Part shown: positions 32,823 to 42,050 of the stretch, in pieces
Position numbering within the stretch: the first letter of the stretch is position 1
Layout: each line of letters opens with the position of its first letter
Origin: Brevibacillus fulvus
GTDB lineage: Bacteria; Bacillota; Bacilli; Brevibacillales; Brevibacillaceae
Length of the DNA stretch: 64,000 nucleotides
Direction of reading: 5' to 3'
Assembly: GCF_016908525.1 (NCBI RefSeq)
Contig: NZ_JAFBEB010000005.1
Coordinates: 186,001-250,000, forward strand
Notes under the pieces: generated by a model
Told to the model about the DNA's origin: nothing
The model's input: only the letters and a program-made list of their open reading frames with translations
Databases searched by the model: none
Position numbers and translations under genes: made by a program

Positions 32823-33416
32823 ATGAGGGTGGCTGAATCTCTGCTTCTCATTTCCCATAGCGGAAAGAATGACCAAATCAAAACAAAGCTAAGTACAGCC
32901 GGTTTTTCGGTTTTGCAGGCGATGACAAATGAGGAGGTGCAGCGCGCCGTCCCCATGTTTGATGCGGTGATCCTCCATATGCCGCCACAATCGCTGTCCA
33001 GCTGGTGTCGTGACCTTCGTTCCTATGGAAATATCCCGTTGATCTGGTGGTGTGACGATCATCAACCACATCCGGACAAGTTGCTGGACGCCGATATTGA
33101 CGGCGTACTTTTTCCTTCCATGTCATCCGAAGAACTGCACTGGGCTTATTTCGTGACGAAAAGTTTGCAAAGGCAACGAACGCAGTTGAAGCAGGAACAT
33201 GAAATGGCATTGCTTCGTTTGGAAGAGCGCAAATGGATTGACCAGGCGAAACGAATTCTGTGCGAAATGAAAAAGATTCCGGAGGAAGAAGCTTTTGCGT
33301 TTTTACGCAAGTCGGCGATGAATGAACGGAAACGAATGGTCGATGTCGCTCGGTCCATGGTCAAGGTCTATCAGCTGATCCAGGAGCAAAAAATCAATGA
33401 AAGCATCCGGAAATAA
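32823..33416 (+). CDS. ANTAR-domain RNA-binding regulator with degenerate receiver domain
   Basis: A 197-residue protein. Residues 1-118 follow a receiver fold, but the phosphorylation site position carries His52 (VILHMPP) instead of Asp, so phosphorylation control is unlikely, as in AmiR. Residues about 119-135 are a coiled-coil linker. Residues 133-187 form the ANTAR three-helix domain (AKRILCEMKKIPEEEAFAFLRKSAM...VARSMVKVY), which binds paired hexaloop hairpins and prevents termination. GGGAGG precedes the ATG. No histidine kinase or partner gene (NasS/AmiC type) is adjacent. Divergent to the candidate target RNA. Expression probably follows nitrogen status through box B. Confidence 0.88.
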   Translation: MRVAESLLLISHSGKNDQIKTKLSTAGFSVLQAMTNEEVQRAVPMFDAVILHMPPQSLSSWCRDLRSYGNIPLIWWCDDHQPHPDKLLDADIDGVLFPSMSSEELHWAYFVTKSLQRQRTQLKQEHEMALLRLEERKWIDQAKRILCEMKKIPEEEAFAFLRKSAMNERKRMVDVARSMVKVYQLIQEQKINESIRK

Positions 33417-33420
33417 ACGA

Positions 33421-33462
33421 ACAGCCCCACGGTCAAAACGGCTGACCAAGGGGCTGTTTTTT
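33421..33462 (+). terminator. Terminator of the ANTAR gene
   Basis: ACAGCCCC pairs with GGGGCTGT, with a nested GGTCA/TGACC stem, followed by six T residues. Confidence 0.85.
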
Positions 33463-33473
33463 GTTGAACCGAT

Positions 33474-34349
33474 TTATTTTTTCGCGCTCTCGTAAGAAGT
33501 AAGGGCAGCTTCACGAGCTTGCAGTTTTTGCTCTTGGGTCAATTTTTGCTCACCATACAGGGCAGTTTCCCAATCGCCATACATTGGGTTTGGCAAAATG
33601 ATGAACGATTGGCCGAATTTTTCTTTCAGTTCATCTACCGCTTTGTTGCGGTCAGCTTGATTTTTCGTTTCAAATACTTGCGCAAAGTCAACGAGGTTGT
33701 CCCCTACGAGCAACACAATGTGGTGATCTTGCTCGATTTGTTGACGCCGCGGTTCTTTGGAACTTACATCATCTTTGAACAGCAGATGGCTTTCAACCGC
33801 TTGCGGGAAACCTGCTGCTTGCAAGTTTTTGATCGTTGCCGGAATTTGATCGACAGTGCGGTTGGACACGTAATAGACATCAACCCCGTTTTGATCAGCT
33901 TTGTTCAAAAACTCAACAGCGCCCGGAAGCGCTTTGGCTTGGGCCAAGCCAACCCATTCGTTCCAAGAATCCGGATTGAATTCTTTCCCTTCCATCATCA
34001 TTCTCACATTGTTCGGGCTGTTGTCCAAAACAGTCTCGTCTACATCGACAATGACCGCTCTTTTCTTCGTTACGGTTTTATCAGCCAGGTCCTTGTCCAG
34101 CATCAAACTAGCCAGGTTATAACCTTGGTAGTAGAGCGCTTTGGCTTCGCCGGAATTTTGGAACCAGGCATCAGCCATCAAAAATTGTTTGGTCAATTCC
34201 AGGCCCAAGTCCTCGCTTTGCACAGCCGGTGCTGCTGCTGGCGCTGCTGGAGTTGCTGGAGTTGCCGGTGTTGCTGCAGTCGCCGCAAAAATCGTATTCG
34301 GCGCCAGTAAAGTTAATCCCAATGCAATTGCCGCACTACGTTTCAACAT
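33474..34349 (-). CDS. Secreted class C acid phosphatase / 5'-nucleotidase, e(P4) family
   Basis: A HAD-superfamily phosphatase of 291 residues. Sec signal peptide to about residue 22 (FA cleavage site), then an Ala-Thr-Pro repeat linker (about 23-43), then the class C domain with nucleophile Asp102 and Asp104 in VDVDETVLDN, SNRTVDQ for motif 2, and the VGDNLVDF motif 4. Family members dephosphorylate nucleotides such as NMN and 5'-AMP outside the cell. Most are lipoproteins; here no lipobox cysteine exists, so the enzyme should be released or wall-held. Monocistronic. Confidence 0.87.
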   Translation of the reverse strand: MLKRSAAIALGLTLLAPNTIFAATAATPATPATPAAPAAAPAVQSEDLGLELTKQFLMADAWFQNSGEAKALYYQGYNLASLMLDKDLADKTVTKKRAVIVDVDETVLDNSPNNVRMMMEGKEFNPDSWNEWVGLAQAKALPGAVEFLNKADQNGVDVYYVSNRTVDQIPATIKNLQAAGFPQAVESHLLFKDDVSSKEPRRQQIEQDHHIVLLVGDNLVDFAQVFETKNQADRNKAVDELKEKFGQSFIILPNPMYGDWETALYGEQKLTQEQKLQAREAALTSYESAKK

Positions 34350-34464
34350 TTTTTCAAACCCCGCTTTTCATTTTTTTGTATTTTTCAATAAAAATATATT
34401 TACAGAAAAATAATAAATGGCGAAAGATTCCTTGTCAACCTTTTCTATCATTCGGTTTTTGTAA

Positions 34465-34499
34465 ATAAAAACATCTCCGGACTGGCTGATCCGGAGATG
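34465..34499 (-). terminator. Terminator of the lic operon
   Basis: CATCTCCGG (34472-34480) pairs with CCGGAGATG (34491-34499); on the minus strand it is followed by TTTTTATTT, just after the licH stop. Confidence 0.85.
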
Positions 34500-34523
34500 C
34501 GGGCGAAGCCAAAAAGAAACATT

Positions 34524-35837
34524 TTAAAAAAACTGCGGCAAGTATGCCCGATGAGCTTGCAGCATTTCATCCAATATTTGTTTTGCAACTGTGTCGGAAG
34601 GAACCAGCGGGTTGATCGTCATTGCCAATAAAGCAGTCTGATAACTGCCGGTAACCGCCGCTTCTGCAGCGACCCGTTCAAACGATTTGATCTGTTGAAC
34701 CAGTCCCCGCACAGGCACTGGCAAGTCGCCCACCGCAATCGGTTTGGGGCCATCCTTGGTAATGATACAGTTCACTTCAACTGCCGATTCCGCTGGAATA
34801 CTGGCGATCGCGCCATTATTTCGGACATTGACCGGTTGAATGTCTTTGCGATCGTTATAGATCGATTGAATCAGATTGCAGGCGGCATCGCTGTAATAGG
34901 CGCCGCCGCGTTGTTCGAGCTGTGGCGGTTTAATCGCCAGCTCCGGGTCTTTGTAAAGCTCGAACAGCTCCGCTTCCACTTTTTTGACAACTTCTGCCCG
35001 TGTCCCGACGGTGTTGGCTTCCTCCAATTCATGTTGAAGCATTTTGCTCGTTTGATAATAATAGCGATGATAGGGGCACGGAAGGATGCCTAACGCACGG
35101 ATAAACTCTTTTTCCCAGCCCATATCTATAATATTTTTCATGGTCACGCCTGAGCTGTCGCCGCTGGTCAGCAGATCAATGACACGATCTGTCACCTTTA
35201 CGCCATCCAGGTACACATTCAAACCAAAGACCATATGGTTCAATCCCGCAAAATCAATGTGAACCCGCTGTGACTCTACCCCCAGCAGCTGGGCGATGCT
35301 CATCTTCATGCCAACCGGCACGTTGCAAAGGCCCACGACTTTTTCGATTCGGCTGTAACGCAAAACTGCCTCGGTTACCATTCCCGCCGGATTGGTAAAG
35401 TTGATCAGCCAGGCATTCGGGCATAGCTCCTCGATATCTTTGCATATGTCGAGAATCACCGGAATTGTCCGCAAGCCTTTGAACAGTCCGCCGGGACCGT
35501 TCGTCTCTTGGCCGATCACCCCGTATTTCAAAGGAATCCTCTCATCCAATACCCTGGCGTTCAGCAGGCCGACGCGCAACTGGGTCGTGACAAAATCGGC
35601 ATCTTTCAACGCTTCCCGACGATCCAGCGTCAAATGGATTTTCATGGGAATCCCGGCCTTTTCCACCATTCTTTTTGCCAGGCTGCCGACAATCTCCAGC
35701 TTTTCTTTCCCTTCCGGAATATCGACCAGCCATAACTCGCGAATGGGCACATCCTCATATCTTTTAATAAATCCCTCCACCAGCTCCGGTGTATAGCTGG
35801 ACCCGCCGCCAATCGTCACCACTTTCAATCCATCCAT
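34524..35837 (-). CDS. licH: 6-phospho-beta-glucosidase, GH4 family
   Basis: Hydrolyses 6-phosphorylated cellobiose and related beta-glucosides inside the cell by the NAD+/Mn2+ redox mechanism of GH4. The 437 residues include the N-terminal dinucleotide fold [10 protein letters not shown], the LGQET-like block [18 protein letters not shown], the metal-binding cysteine in [10 protein letters not shown] and histidine in GLNHMVFG. The ATG, behind GGGGGAG, overlaps the end of licA by 13 bp. Last gene of licBCAH. Some GH4 enzymes act on alpha-glucosides; the linkage to a cellobiose PTS makes the beta type very likely. Confidence 0.93.
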   Translation of the reverse strand: MDGLKVVTIGGGSSYTPELVEGFIKRYEDVPIRELWLVDIPEGKEKLEIVGSLAKRMVEKAGIPMKIHLTLDRREALKDADFVTTQLRVGLLNARVLDERIPLKYGVIGQETNGPGGLFKGLRTIPVILDICKDIEELCPNAWLINFTNPAGMVTEAVLRYSRIEKVVGLCNVPVGMKMSIAQLLGVESQRVHIDFAGLNHMVFGLNVYLDGVKVTDRVIDLLTSGDSSGVTMKNIIDMGWEKEFIRALGILPCPYHRYYYQTSKMLQHELEEANTVGTRAEVVKKVEAELFELYKDPELAIKPPQLEQRGGAYYSDAACNLIQSIYNDRKDIQPVNVRNNGAIASIPAESAVEVNCIITKDGPKPIAVGDLPVPVRGLVQQIKSFERVAAEAAVTGSYQTALLAMTINPLVPSDTVAKQILDEMLQAHRAYLPQFF

Positions 35838-36160
35838 TGTTTCTCCCCCTGTTCCGCGGATAATCTCGTATATAGTTGAACAAACTCTTTTGCCAAGTCC
35901 CTGACTGTCAACGCATTCATCAAGTGGTCCTGAGCATGCACCATCAGCAGTGAAATTTCCGTTTTGTCTCCGGCTGCCTCCTTTTGGATCAGGCTTGTTT
36001 GAATCGAATGCGCTTCGTTCAGTTCATTTCCGGCATTGTCCAGTGCCTGCCAAGCCTCCTGGAAGTTTCCTTTTTTGGCGTAAGCGATCGCTTCCATCGC
36101 AAAACTTCTGGCATTCCCTCCCCGCAGTATGATTTGAAAGACATATTCCGAAAGTTCCAT
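35825..36160 (-). CDS. licA: PTS lactose/cellobiose-type subunit IIA
   Basis: A 111-residue helical IIA protein that takes phosphate from HPr and passes it to LicB. The active histidine lies in [10 protein letters not shown] near residue 74; the preceding segments ([19 protein letters not shown]) are typical of LicA/ChbA. It forms a trimer in known homologues. It lies between licC and licH, as in Bacillus. Confidence 0.93.
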   Translation of the reverse strand: MELSEYVFQIILRGGNARSFAMEAIAYAKKGNFQEAWQALDNAGNELNEAHSIQTSLIQKEAAGDKTEISLLMVHAQDHLMNALTVRDLAKEFVQLYTRLSAEQGEKQWMD

Positions 36161-36190
36161 TTCTTCTCCCCACCCCTTATCCCATGCTCA

Positions 36191-37537
36191 TTACACGTTA
36201 ATGACAGTTTGTTCCGTTGCGGTTTGTGTTTCCTCCGCGCGTTTTTGTCGATCCCACATCTTGAAAAACGGATAGTAGACAGCACAGGAAATCAAGATGT
36301 TGACCAACTGCATGACCGCTCCGGAGATTTTTCCGCCAGTCGCCAAGTACCCCGATATGATCGGCGGCATTGTCCAGGGGACAGCGATTCCCGCAGGCTT
36401 CGCCACCAGTCCGGTTGACATGCCAATATAGGTAGCTATAACAGTCAGCAGCGGAGTGATAATAAACGGAATAATCAACAATGGATTTAAAACCACCGGC
36501 ATCCCGAAAATAATCGGTTCATTTATATTGAAAATCGCTGGACCAATCGACAGTCGGCCCAATTGATTCATCTGCTGGCTTCTCGAACGCAGCAACATGC
36601 AGATGACGAGACCAAATGTTGTGCCGCTTCCGCCGATATGGATCCAGTTGTCAAAAAACTGTTTGGTAAACACATTAGGCAATACCTCGTGAGCTTGAAA
36701 GGCGATGCGGTTGGCATCCATCGCCGCATACCAGATCGGGGACATTACCCCGTCGACAATATTGGCGCCATGCAATCCGCAAGACCATAACAGCAACAGG
36801 ACAAATTCGGCAACCAGGCTTCCGCCAAGACTGCCGCCCAAAATGCTTAGCGGCTCTCCCAACAAGTCGCCGACAATATTGTGCAAGCTGCCGAAGTGGG
36901 TTTGTTCGACGAGCAAACGGGCGATCCAGATCACCGCAATGACGACAAAACCGGGAATAAGTGCGATAAACGACCTGCTGACTGCTGGCGGTACGCCGTC
37001 AGGCAGCCTGATAACCAGCTTTTTTTGCACAATCCAACGGTAAATCTCGGTAGAGAGCATCGCGATCAGCATGGCAATAAACAAACCTTTGCTGCCCAAC
37101 AGAGCGGTTGGGATTCCTCCGTCTACAAGAATCGGCTCCGTCGCTCCCTCCGCCAGAAACGAGACCTTGTACGGCGTAGCCAGCAAGAATGCGGCAACAG
37201 AGATGGCACCTGCTGACAAAGCATCGACCTGATACTTTTCCGCAAGCCGATAGGCAATGCCAAAAGCGGCGATTAACGCCATGATGTCAAAGGTCACGCC
37301 GACCGGATAGGAAAGTTTGACCGCCCATTGCTCGCCAAACAGTTGTGCCATCATTTCCGCATACCCCGGGATTGGCAGGTTGGCCAAAATCAGAAAGAGC
37401 GATCCGATAATAACCAGCGGCATGGTCAAAACCATCCCATCGCGCAGGGCAACCAGGTGGCGCTGCCCGGCAATGCGTCCAGCGATCGGCATCACTTTGT
37501 TTTCAAGAATCAGATTTACCTTGCTCACATCGTCCAC
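36191..37537 (-). CDS. licC: PTS cellobiose-type subunit IIC
   Basis: The membrane channel and sugar-binding subunit, 448 residues, about ten helices. Segments such as PLVIIGSLFLILANLPIPGY, GIPTALLGSKGLFIAML and FNINEPIIFGMPVVLNP are standard for ChbC/LicC/CelB, the last holding the conserved NEPxxFG loop with a catalytic glutamate. It starts 3 bp after the licB stop. It imports oligo-beta-glucosides (cellobiose, lichenan products) with phosphorylation by LicB. Confidence 0.93.
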   Translation of the reverse strand: MDDVSKVNLILENKVMPIAGRIAGQRHLVALRDGMVLTMPLVIIGSLFLILANLPIPGYAEMMAQLFGEQWAVKLSYPVGVTFDIMALIAAFGIAYRLAEKYQVDALSAGAISVAAFLLATPYKVSFLAEGATEPILVDGGIPTALLGSKGLFIAMLIAMLSTEIYRWIVQKKLVIRLPDGVPPAVSRSFIALIPGFVVIAVIWIARLLVEQTHFGSLHNIVGDLLGEPLSILGGSLGGSLVAEFVLLLLWSCGLHGANIVDGVMSPIWYAAMDANRIAFQAHEVLPNVFTKQFFDNWIHIGGSGTTFGLVICMLLRSRSQQMNQLGRLSIGPAIFNINEPIIFGMPVVLNPLLIIPFIITPLLTVIATYIGMSTGLVAKPAGIAVPWTMPPIISGYLATGGKISGAVMQLVNILISCAVYYPFFKMWDRQKRAEETQTATEQTVINV

Positions 37538-37540
37538 CTC

Positions 37541-37846
37541 CTATTGAGTGATCAGCCTTTGCGCAAATTTGAATACTTCCTCACCGTTACACATGCCATA
37601 GTGAACCGGGTTGATCACATCGACAGGAATATTGCGAGCCTCCCCCAGTTTTTTCAAATGCGGCAGCAAATACCGGACTTGCGGTCCCAACAACAGGACG
37701 TCAGCTTCCTCAATATGCTTGTGCACAACATCGCCCGGGACCGCCCAAATTTTGCAAGCAACCCCCGTTAGTTCGGCATATTTTTCCATCTTCGTGACCA
37801 GGAGACTTGTCGACATCCCTGCGGAACAACACAGCAAAATATTCAT
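37541..37846 (-). CDS. licB: PTS lactose/cellobiose-type subunit IIB
   Basis: A 101-residue cytoplasmic IIB protein with the phospho-cysteine in [13 protein letters not shown] (Cys6 or Cys7; the position next to SAGMS is the active one). First gene of licBCAH, behind AGGAGGAG. The upstream cre-like site and promoter region indicate catabolite repression, and the linked LicR should activate it when substrate is present. Confidence 0.93.
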   Translation of the reverse strand: MNILLCCSAGMSTSLLVTKMEKYAELTGVACKIWAVPGDVVHKHIEEADVLLLGPQVRYLLPHLKKLGEARNIPVDVINPVHYGMCNGEEVFKFAQRLITQ

Positions 37847-37931
37847 TGCGCTTCTCCTCCTCTTATAATCGGATTCCCGCCAAACAACTGTCCTGAGGCC
37901 TCATTGCGGTTTGTTTGTATCCATTCTATTT

Positions 37932-37945
37932 TGGGAGCGCTTACA
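37932..37945 (-). promoter_or_regulatory. cre (CcpA) site in the licB promoter
   Basis: Minus-strand TGTAAGCGCTCCCA deviates from TGWAANCGNTNWCA at one position. It lies within a candidate promoter (TTGAGT upstream, CAAAAT downstream), 86 bp before licB. The rest of the gap between licB and licR is without recognisable genes. Confidence 0.7.
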
Positions 37946-38049
37946 TTTACACTCAACAAACTTCCGCTGCCCAACGGAAAAAAATTGTCAGTCCGCAAGA
38001 TTTCTAACCGGTAACAAGATAAAGGAGAATGGGCAGGATGATCGGCAGG

Positions 38050-39990
38050 CTAGGGGGTACCTTGATGATAAAAGGCTTCCAAAAATGAAGCGTAGCTCTT
38101 GCACTTGAGCAATTGTTGAACGAGAGTGCTGTCGTCCACAAGCGTTGCCAACAGCTTATACATTTTTTGCAAGTCTTCGCTGCTGTTTTTTTGCACGCAC
38201 AGCAGACAGACCAGCTGTACCCGTTTTTCTTCCCAAATGATCGGTTTTTGCAATGTGCAAATCGCCCAAAAAGTGCTGTCGGTCTGGGGGGTGATTGGGT
38301 GAGGTATGGCAACCAAATTTCCGAAGCAGGTCGGGGATACCCGCTCCCTCTCCCACACTTTTTGCAGGAAATGATCATCAACCAGTCCCAATCGCTGCAG
38401 TTGACCGGTTAGAAAGCGAAGCACTTCTTCTCTCGTCTCCAGCTTTTGCTGCAGGAACACCAACTCTGGTCGGAGGTAATCGCCGTTCGGCTCGCTTTTC
38501 TCCCCAATCGCGCTTTCTATCTTGGACAGATCGCTATCCCCGAGAATCGCGTTTACCTGAATGATCGGGATCGGCAATTGCATGGAAATAGGAATGGTAC
38601 TGATTACAAAATCGAGATCATGCAACGCGACTTGCGCCAATTTGTAGTATTCGGTCGTACCGACAATATCCAGCGTACCGCCAAACTTTGCCTTTAATTT
38701 GTAGTAGAGGAGACGGGCGCTGCCGACCCCGGAGGCGCAGACGATTATACACCGTTTTGGCTGAAGATTGAGTTTTTTTCGTTCCATCGCCGCCCCGATA
38801 TGCAACGCCAGATAACCAAGTTCGTTTTCATGGATGTCCATTTCCATCCGGCGTTTTAATACCACCCCAGCGAGAACGGCCGCTTCAAAAGCGACCGGAT
38901 AGTTGCTCTTGATCGCATCCAACATGGGATTCCGCAAATTCATGCCAAAGCGATGCCGGTTTATCGCCGGTTTGAGGTGCAAACAGATGCCCAGCAGCAG
39001 TTCCCGGTCATGCTTGATTCCCAATCCCAAGTCCTGATCGATCACTTCCAGAATTTCCATCCCCAACTGGAGGATCTCCTGATCAACCAAAGATTGCAAT
39101 TCGCCATCTTCCAGCGCCGGATGCGACAGGATTTTCGTCCCCAGTAAATGAATCGCGATATAGGCTGTTTCGACCGCCGGAAAAGCGATCTCCAACCGTT
39201 TTTCAATGTCGGCAACAATTTTTGCCGCTGCCTGGTATTCATTGCTTTTTGACAAATGCTTGACTTCATCGGCAATTAACGCTACATGATTGCCATTCTG
39301 AATGCGCTTGCAAGCAATGGCGATATGAACGATCAGATTTTGCAATTGCACATCGGACAATGAAATTTGCGAACTTTGCACGTGCTCCAGAATGACTTGC
39401 CGTATCACGTTGATTTGCTCGGAAGAGAGAATATCGGCAAAACTGTTGACTAAATCTTGCTCGCTGCTGGTCCGGTTTCCTAAATATTCGGCCATGCAAA
39501 AGCGCAGCTTCATTTCCTCGCCCTTGATTTTCAATCCGTAGTTGGGCCGTTTCTCCAAAGTAATCTCATAGCTTTGCAGTAGCTTTTTTACTGCTCGCAA
39601 ATCATTTTGCAGAGTAGATTTGCTGATAAACAATTCATCGGCCAGCGCTTCCAACTTGATATAGCCATCTGCAAACAACAAGCGTTTGATTAAATATTGC
39701 ACGCGTTCCTCTGGCAAATTGGGAGGTAAGCCTGGGAAGTGCTGATTTTCCATTGTTTCTTTCAGCAATTGCCGAAATTGCTGCTGATCATGGATAACGA
39801 GCTGGTACCCCGTTCCGCGTACGGATTTGATCGCTGCTCCATGCTTGGCGAGCAGTTGATCCAGATCTTTCAGCTCGTTGCGAACCGTACGGGAGGTTAC
39901 TTGAATGACACGGGCCAGATACTCGCTCGTTACCGTAGTATCCGCTGCCAACAACTCCCGGACAATCATGCTCATTCGTGCGGTAAGCAT
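38050..39990 (-). CDS. licR: LicR-type transcriptional activator with PRD and PTS domains
   Basis: A 646-residue regulator in the same orientation, upstream of licB. Order: two N-terminal helix-turn-helix domains (about 5-60 and 95-150), PRD1 (about 185-285) and PRD2 (about 300-400) with intact phospho-histidines (IVHIAIACK, YIAIHLLG, GICLHLKP, LALHIGAAM), a IIB-like domain with CASGVGSARLL (about 415), and a IIA-like domain with AIPHPI (about 570). Phosphate from HPr and the LicB/LicA cascade sets activity. All phosphorylation sites are present, so it appears functional. Confidence 0.92.
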   Translation of the reverse strand: MLTARMSMIVRELLAADTTVTSEYLARVIQVTSRTVRNELKDLDQLLAKHGAAIKSVRGTGYQLVIHDQQQFRQLLKETMENQHFPGLPPNLPEERVQYLIKRLLFADGYIKLEALADELFISKSTLQNDLRAVKKLLQSYEITLEKRPNYGLKIKGEEMKLRFCMAEYLGNRTSSEQDLVNSFADILSSEQINVIRQVILEHVQSSQISLSDVQLQNLIVHIAIACKRIQNGNHVALIADEVKHLSKSNEYQAAAKIVADIEKRLEIAFPAVETAYIAIHLLGTKILSHPALEDGELQSLVDQEILQLGMEILEVIDQDLGLGIKHDRELLLGICLHLKPAINRHRFGMNLRNPMLDAIKSNYPVAFEAAVLAGVVLKRRMEMDIHENELGYLALHIGAAMERKKLNLQPKRCIIVCASGVGSARLLYYKLKAKFGGTLDIVGTTEYYKLAQVALHDLDFVISTIPISMQLPIPIIQVNAILGDSDLSKIESAIGEKSEPNGDYLRPELVFLQQKLETREEVLRFLTGQLQRLGLVDDHFLQKVWERERVSPTCFGNLVAIPHPITPQTDSTFWAICTLQKPIIWEEKRVQLVCLLCVQKNSSEDLQKMYKLLATLVDDSTLVQQLLKCKSYASFLEAFYHQGTP

Positions 39991-40172
39991 CTCCCAACCC
40001 CCTTGCTCACGTTTTCAAAGTAACTTATATGAATTCGCTTTGTCGGCTGTGCCTGCTGAATCATCAGGGTATAACCAAGTTTGACAAAAGGGTTGAGAAT
40101 TCCTGTAAGATTGTGGAAATTAATAAAAAAATAACCGACCCCTTGAGGTCGGCCAGTTTTGCTTACACGCTT

Positions 40173-40832
40173 TTATTCAATCCCGATCAGTCGGATATTT
40201 TCCGTCAAGGGTACCCGACTGGTTTTTACTTGATTGTATGGATGCTCATGGTCTCCGTAACCAAGCATAATTCCGACAATGATTTTATGCTGTTCCGGAA
40301 TCCCCAAAATTCTCCGCAAGTGCTGCGGATAACTGATCGAGCTGGCCGCCGGTGCGCAATCGAGCCCATTGGCGACAGCTGCGAGCATCAGATTTTGCGC
40401 AAACAATCCCAGATCAAGAATTGACCATTCGTTCAATGACTGATCCAGGCACAAAAATACCGCCACGGGCGCTTCAAAAAAGCGGAAATTGTTGCGCCAG
40501 TTTGCCTCGCGCGCTTGTTTGTCATCACGCTCAATTCCCATTGCTTGAAATGTTTCCTGATAGGCCCGATTCATTCGCTCCTGTAAATAATCTGGCCAGC
40601 TTTGTGGATAAGCCAAATCGGGATTGCCCGGTTCTCCCTTGTCAAAGGAATCGGTATAGGCTGCTCGCAGTTGTTCCAGGACATCTCCTGCGGCAACGTA
40701 AACCTCCCATGGTTGGGAGTTGGCCCACGATGGAGCTGATACCGCTTCCGTCAAAACTTTTGTCAACAAATCCTTGTCCACAGGTTTTTGTGTATATTTG
40801 CGAACTGTGCGTCTTTGGGCAAAAATGGACAT
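40173..40832 (-). CDS. Nitroreductase family protein
   Basis: An FMN-dependent oxidoreductase of about 219 residues. N-terminal RRTVRKYTQKPVDKDLL and SAPSWANSQPWEVYV bind FMN, and the C-terminal segment GIPEQHKIIVGIMLGYGD is typical. ATG at 40832, 10 nt from GGGGAGG, is preferred to the upstream TTG. It closes an operon of a quinol monooxygenase-like protein and two nitroreductases, a set often induced by quinones and nitroaromatics. The substrate is unknown. Confidence 0.88.
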   Translation of the reverse strand: MSIFAQRRTVRKYTQKPVDKDLLTKVLTEAVSAPSWANSQPWEVYVAAGDVLEQLRAAYTDSFDKGEPGNPDLAYPQSWPDYLQERMNRAYQETFQAMGIERDDKQAREANWRNNFRFFEAPVAVFLCLDQSLNEWSILDLGLFAQNLMLAAVANGLDCAPAASSISYPQHLRRILGIPEQHKIIVGIMLGYGDHEHPYNQVKTSRVPLTENIRLIGIE

Positions 40833-40875
40833 CAAAATTGAGCCTCCCCATCCCGATTAAATAATGCCAGCTGAA

Positions 40876-41550
40876 TCACTGTATCCATTCAACGATCTGT
40901 TCCATCGCCCTTCTCGTCTTCGGACGCGGTTCCCTCACCCGGTATCCAAACGCAGCCATTACCGATACATCAAAACTCCCATCTTGCAGAAGCCCTTCCT
41001 GTTCCAGAACCTGATGCACCAAATCCCGGTCAAAGCCTTCGATCGGACAGGAATCAATGCCGATCAAAGCGGCTGCCGTCATCATATTGGCCAATGCGAT
41101 ATACGTCTGTTTGCATCCCCAGTCAAACATCGCCCGATCGCTGTCCAGCAGGTGGAAGTCATTTTCCTGGAAGTTTTTATATGTACCGCTTAGCCTTTCC
41201 ACAATTTCAGGCGGCATCTGTTTAACGTTTTTCAACTGGTCCTGCACGTAATCGGAATCAAATTTTAAATCTTTCATCGTCCGGGATAAGATCACGACGA
41301 AATGGCTGGCTGTGGGCAACTGCCCTTGTGCTCCCCATGACACTTTGCGCAGCTTCTCTCTCAAGTCATGGTTTTGAATGATCAAGAACTTCCACGGTTC
41401 CAATCCAACTGAGCTCGGAGACAATCTGGCTGCTTCGAGAATATATTGAAAATCCTCGTCAGAAACCTTTCGATCGGGATCAAATTCCTTGGTCGCGTGT
41501 CTAAACCGAAAAGCCTCCAACACTTGCTGTTTCATGGCCTCATTGCTCAT
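40876..41550 (-). CDS. NAD(P)H-dependent nitroreductase (YfkO/NfsB-like)
   Basis: A 224-residue flavoprotein. FRFRHATKEFDPDRKVSDEDF, the ARLSPSSVGLEPWKFLII segment and the C-terminal VMAAFGYRVREPRPKTRR (NAD(P)H/FMN contacts) match the NfsB/YfkO group, which reduces nitro compounds and quinones by two electrons. ATG at 41550 follows AAGGAGTG by 8 nt; upstream GTG and TTG codons are less suitable. It follows the monooxygenase gene by 14 bp. Confidence 0.88.
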   Translation of the reverse strand: MSNEAMKQQVLEAFRFRHATKEFDPDRKVSDEDFQYILEAARLSPSSVGLEPWKFLIIQNHDLREKLRKVSWGAQGQLPTASHFVVILSRTMKDLKFDSDYVQDQLKNVKQMPPEIVERLSGTYKNFQENDFHLLDSDRAMFDWGCKQTYIALANMMTAAALIGIDSCPIEGFDRDLVHQVLEQEGLLQDGSFDVSVMAAFGYRVREPRPKTRRAMEQIVEWIQ

Positions 41551-41564
41551 TATCAACACTCCTT

Positions 41565-41858
41565 TTACGATTGTGCGATTACTTCGTATTTGCGCGCCTG
41601 CAGCGGTTCGACAAGAAGCGGTTTTGCCTTGCGAATGAACTCCTGAAAATGGGCGGATTCACCATGCTGCTTCAGAGCGTGCTCATCCTGCCATTCCTCC
41701 AGCATGACAAACGTATTGGCCTGCCCGGTATGCTCAAAAAGCTGATAGCTGATATTCCCTGGTTCCGCTTGTGTATGCTTGACCACCTGTTCAGCCAGTT
41801 CAAGAAATGTTGTGCGATGTTCGGGAGTTACTTTGAGAAAAGCATGTATGATCAACAC
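41565..41858 (-). CDS. ABM-domain protein, putative quinol monooxygenase (YgiN-like)
   Basis: A 97-residue dimeric alpha/beta barrel protein. The pattern ITYxLFE...TFVMLEEWQDEHALKQH is typical of antibiotic biosynthesis monooxygenase (ABM) folds such as YgiN, which oxidises quinols without cofactors. GTG start at 41858 with GGGGGG 7 nt upstream. First gene of the three-gene operon with two nitroreductases, so a role in quinone or aromatic redox handling is likely. Confidence 0.8.
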   Translation of the reverse strand: MLIIHAFLKVTPEHRTTFLELAEQVVKHTQAEPGNISYQLFEHTGQANTFVMLEEWQDEHALKQHGESAHFQEFIRKAKPLLVEPLQARKYEVIAQS

Positions 41859-41938
41859 TTGTCATCCCCCCTTATAATCGTATTATCTTCCGGACGAAGC
41901 AAACTTATTTGGCAATCTCATTACCGTTTGCCGTTGCT

Positions 41939-41968
41939 ATGATATATCTGGCTGGGTTTTTTTGTCAA
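41939..41968 (-). promoter_or_regulatory. Sigma-A promoter of the monooxygenase-nitroreductase operon
   Basis: TTGACA (41963-41968), 18 bp, TATCAT (41939-41944). Downstream of it a GGCAA-N10/11-TTGCC dyad around 41910-41936 could hold a repressor; no family is assigned. Confidence 0.75.
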
Positions 41969-42022
41969 CATCGCTGAACACTTTCAATAAAACAAAACTT
42001 ATTGATTTTTTTTTATTTAAAT

Positions 42023-42050
42023 TAAAAAAGATTGCAACTCTAGCCGTTAC
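42023..42050 (+). promoter_or_regulatory. SigD-type (flagellar/chemotaxis) promoter candidate
   Basis: TAAA (42023-42026), 16 bp, GCCGTTAC (42043-42050), compared with the SigD consensus TAAA-N14/16-GCCGATAT. It lies about 115 bp before the chemoreceptor start. Confidence 0.55.

Noticed and set aside
37969-38000. Terminator after licR
   Set aside because: The TTCCG/CGGAA stem has its A/T run on the wrong side for the minus strand and lies in the licB upstream region.
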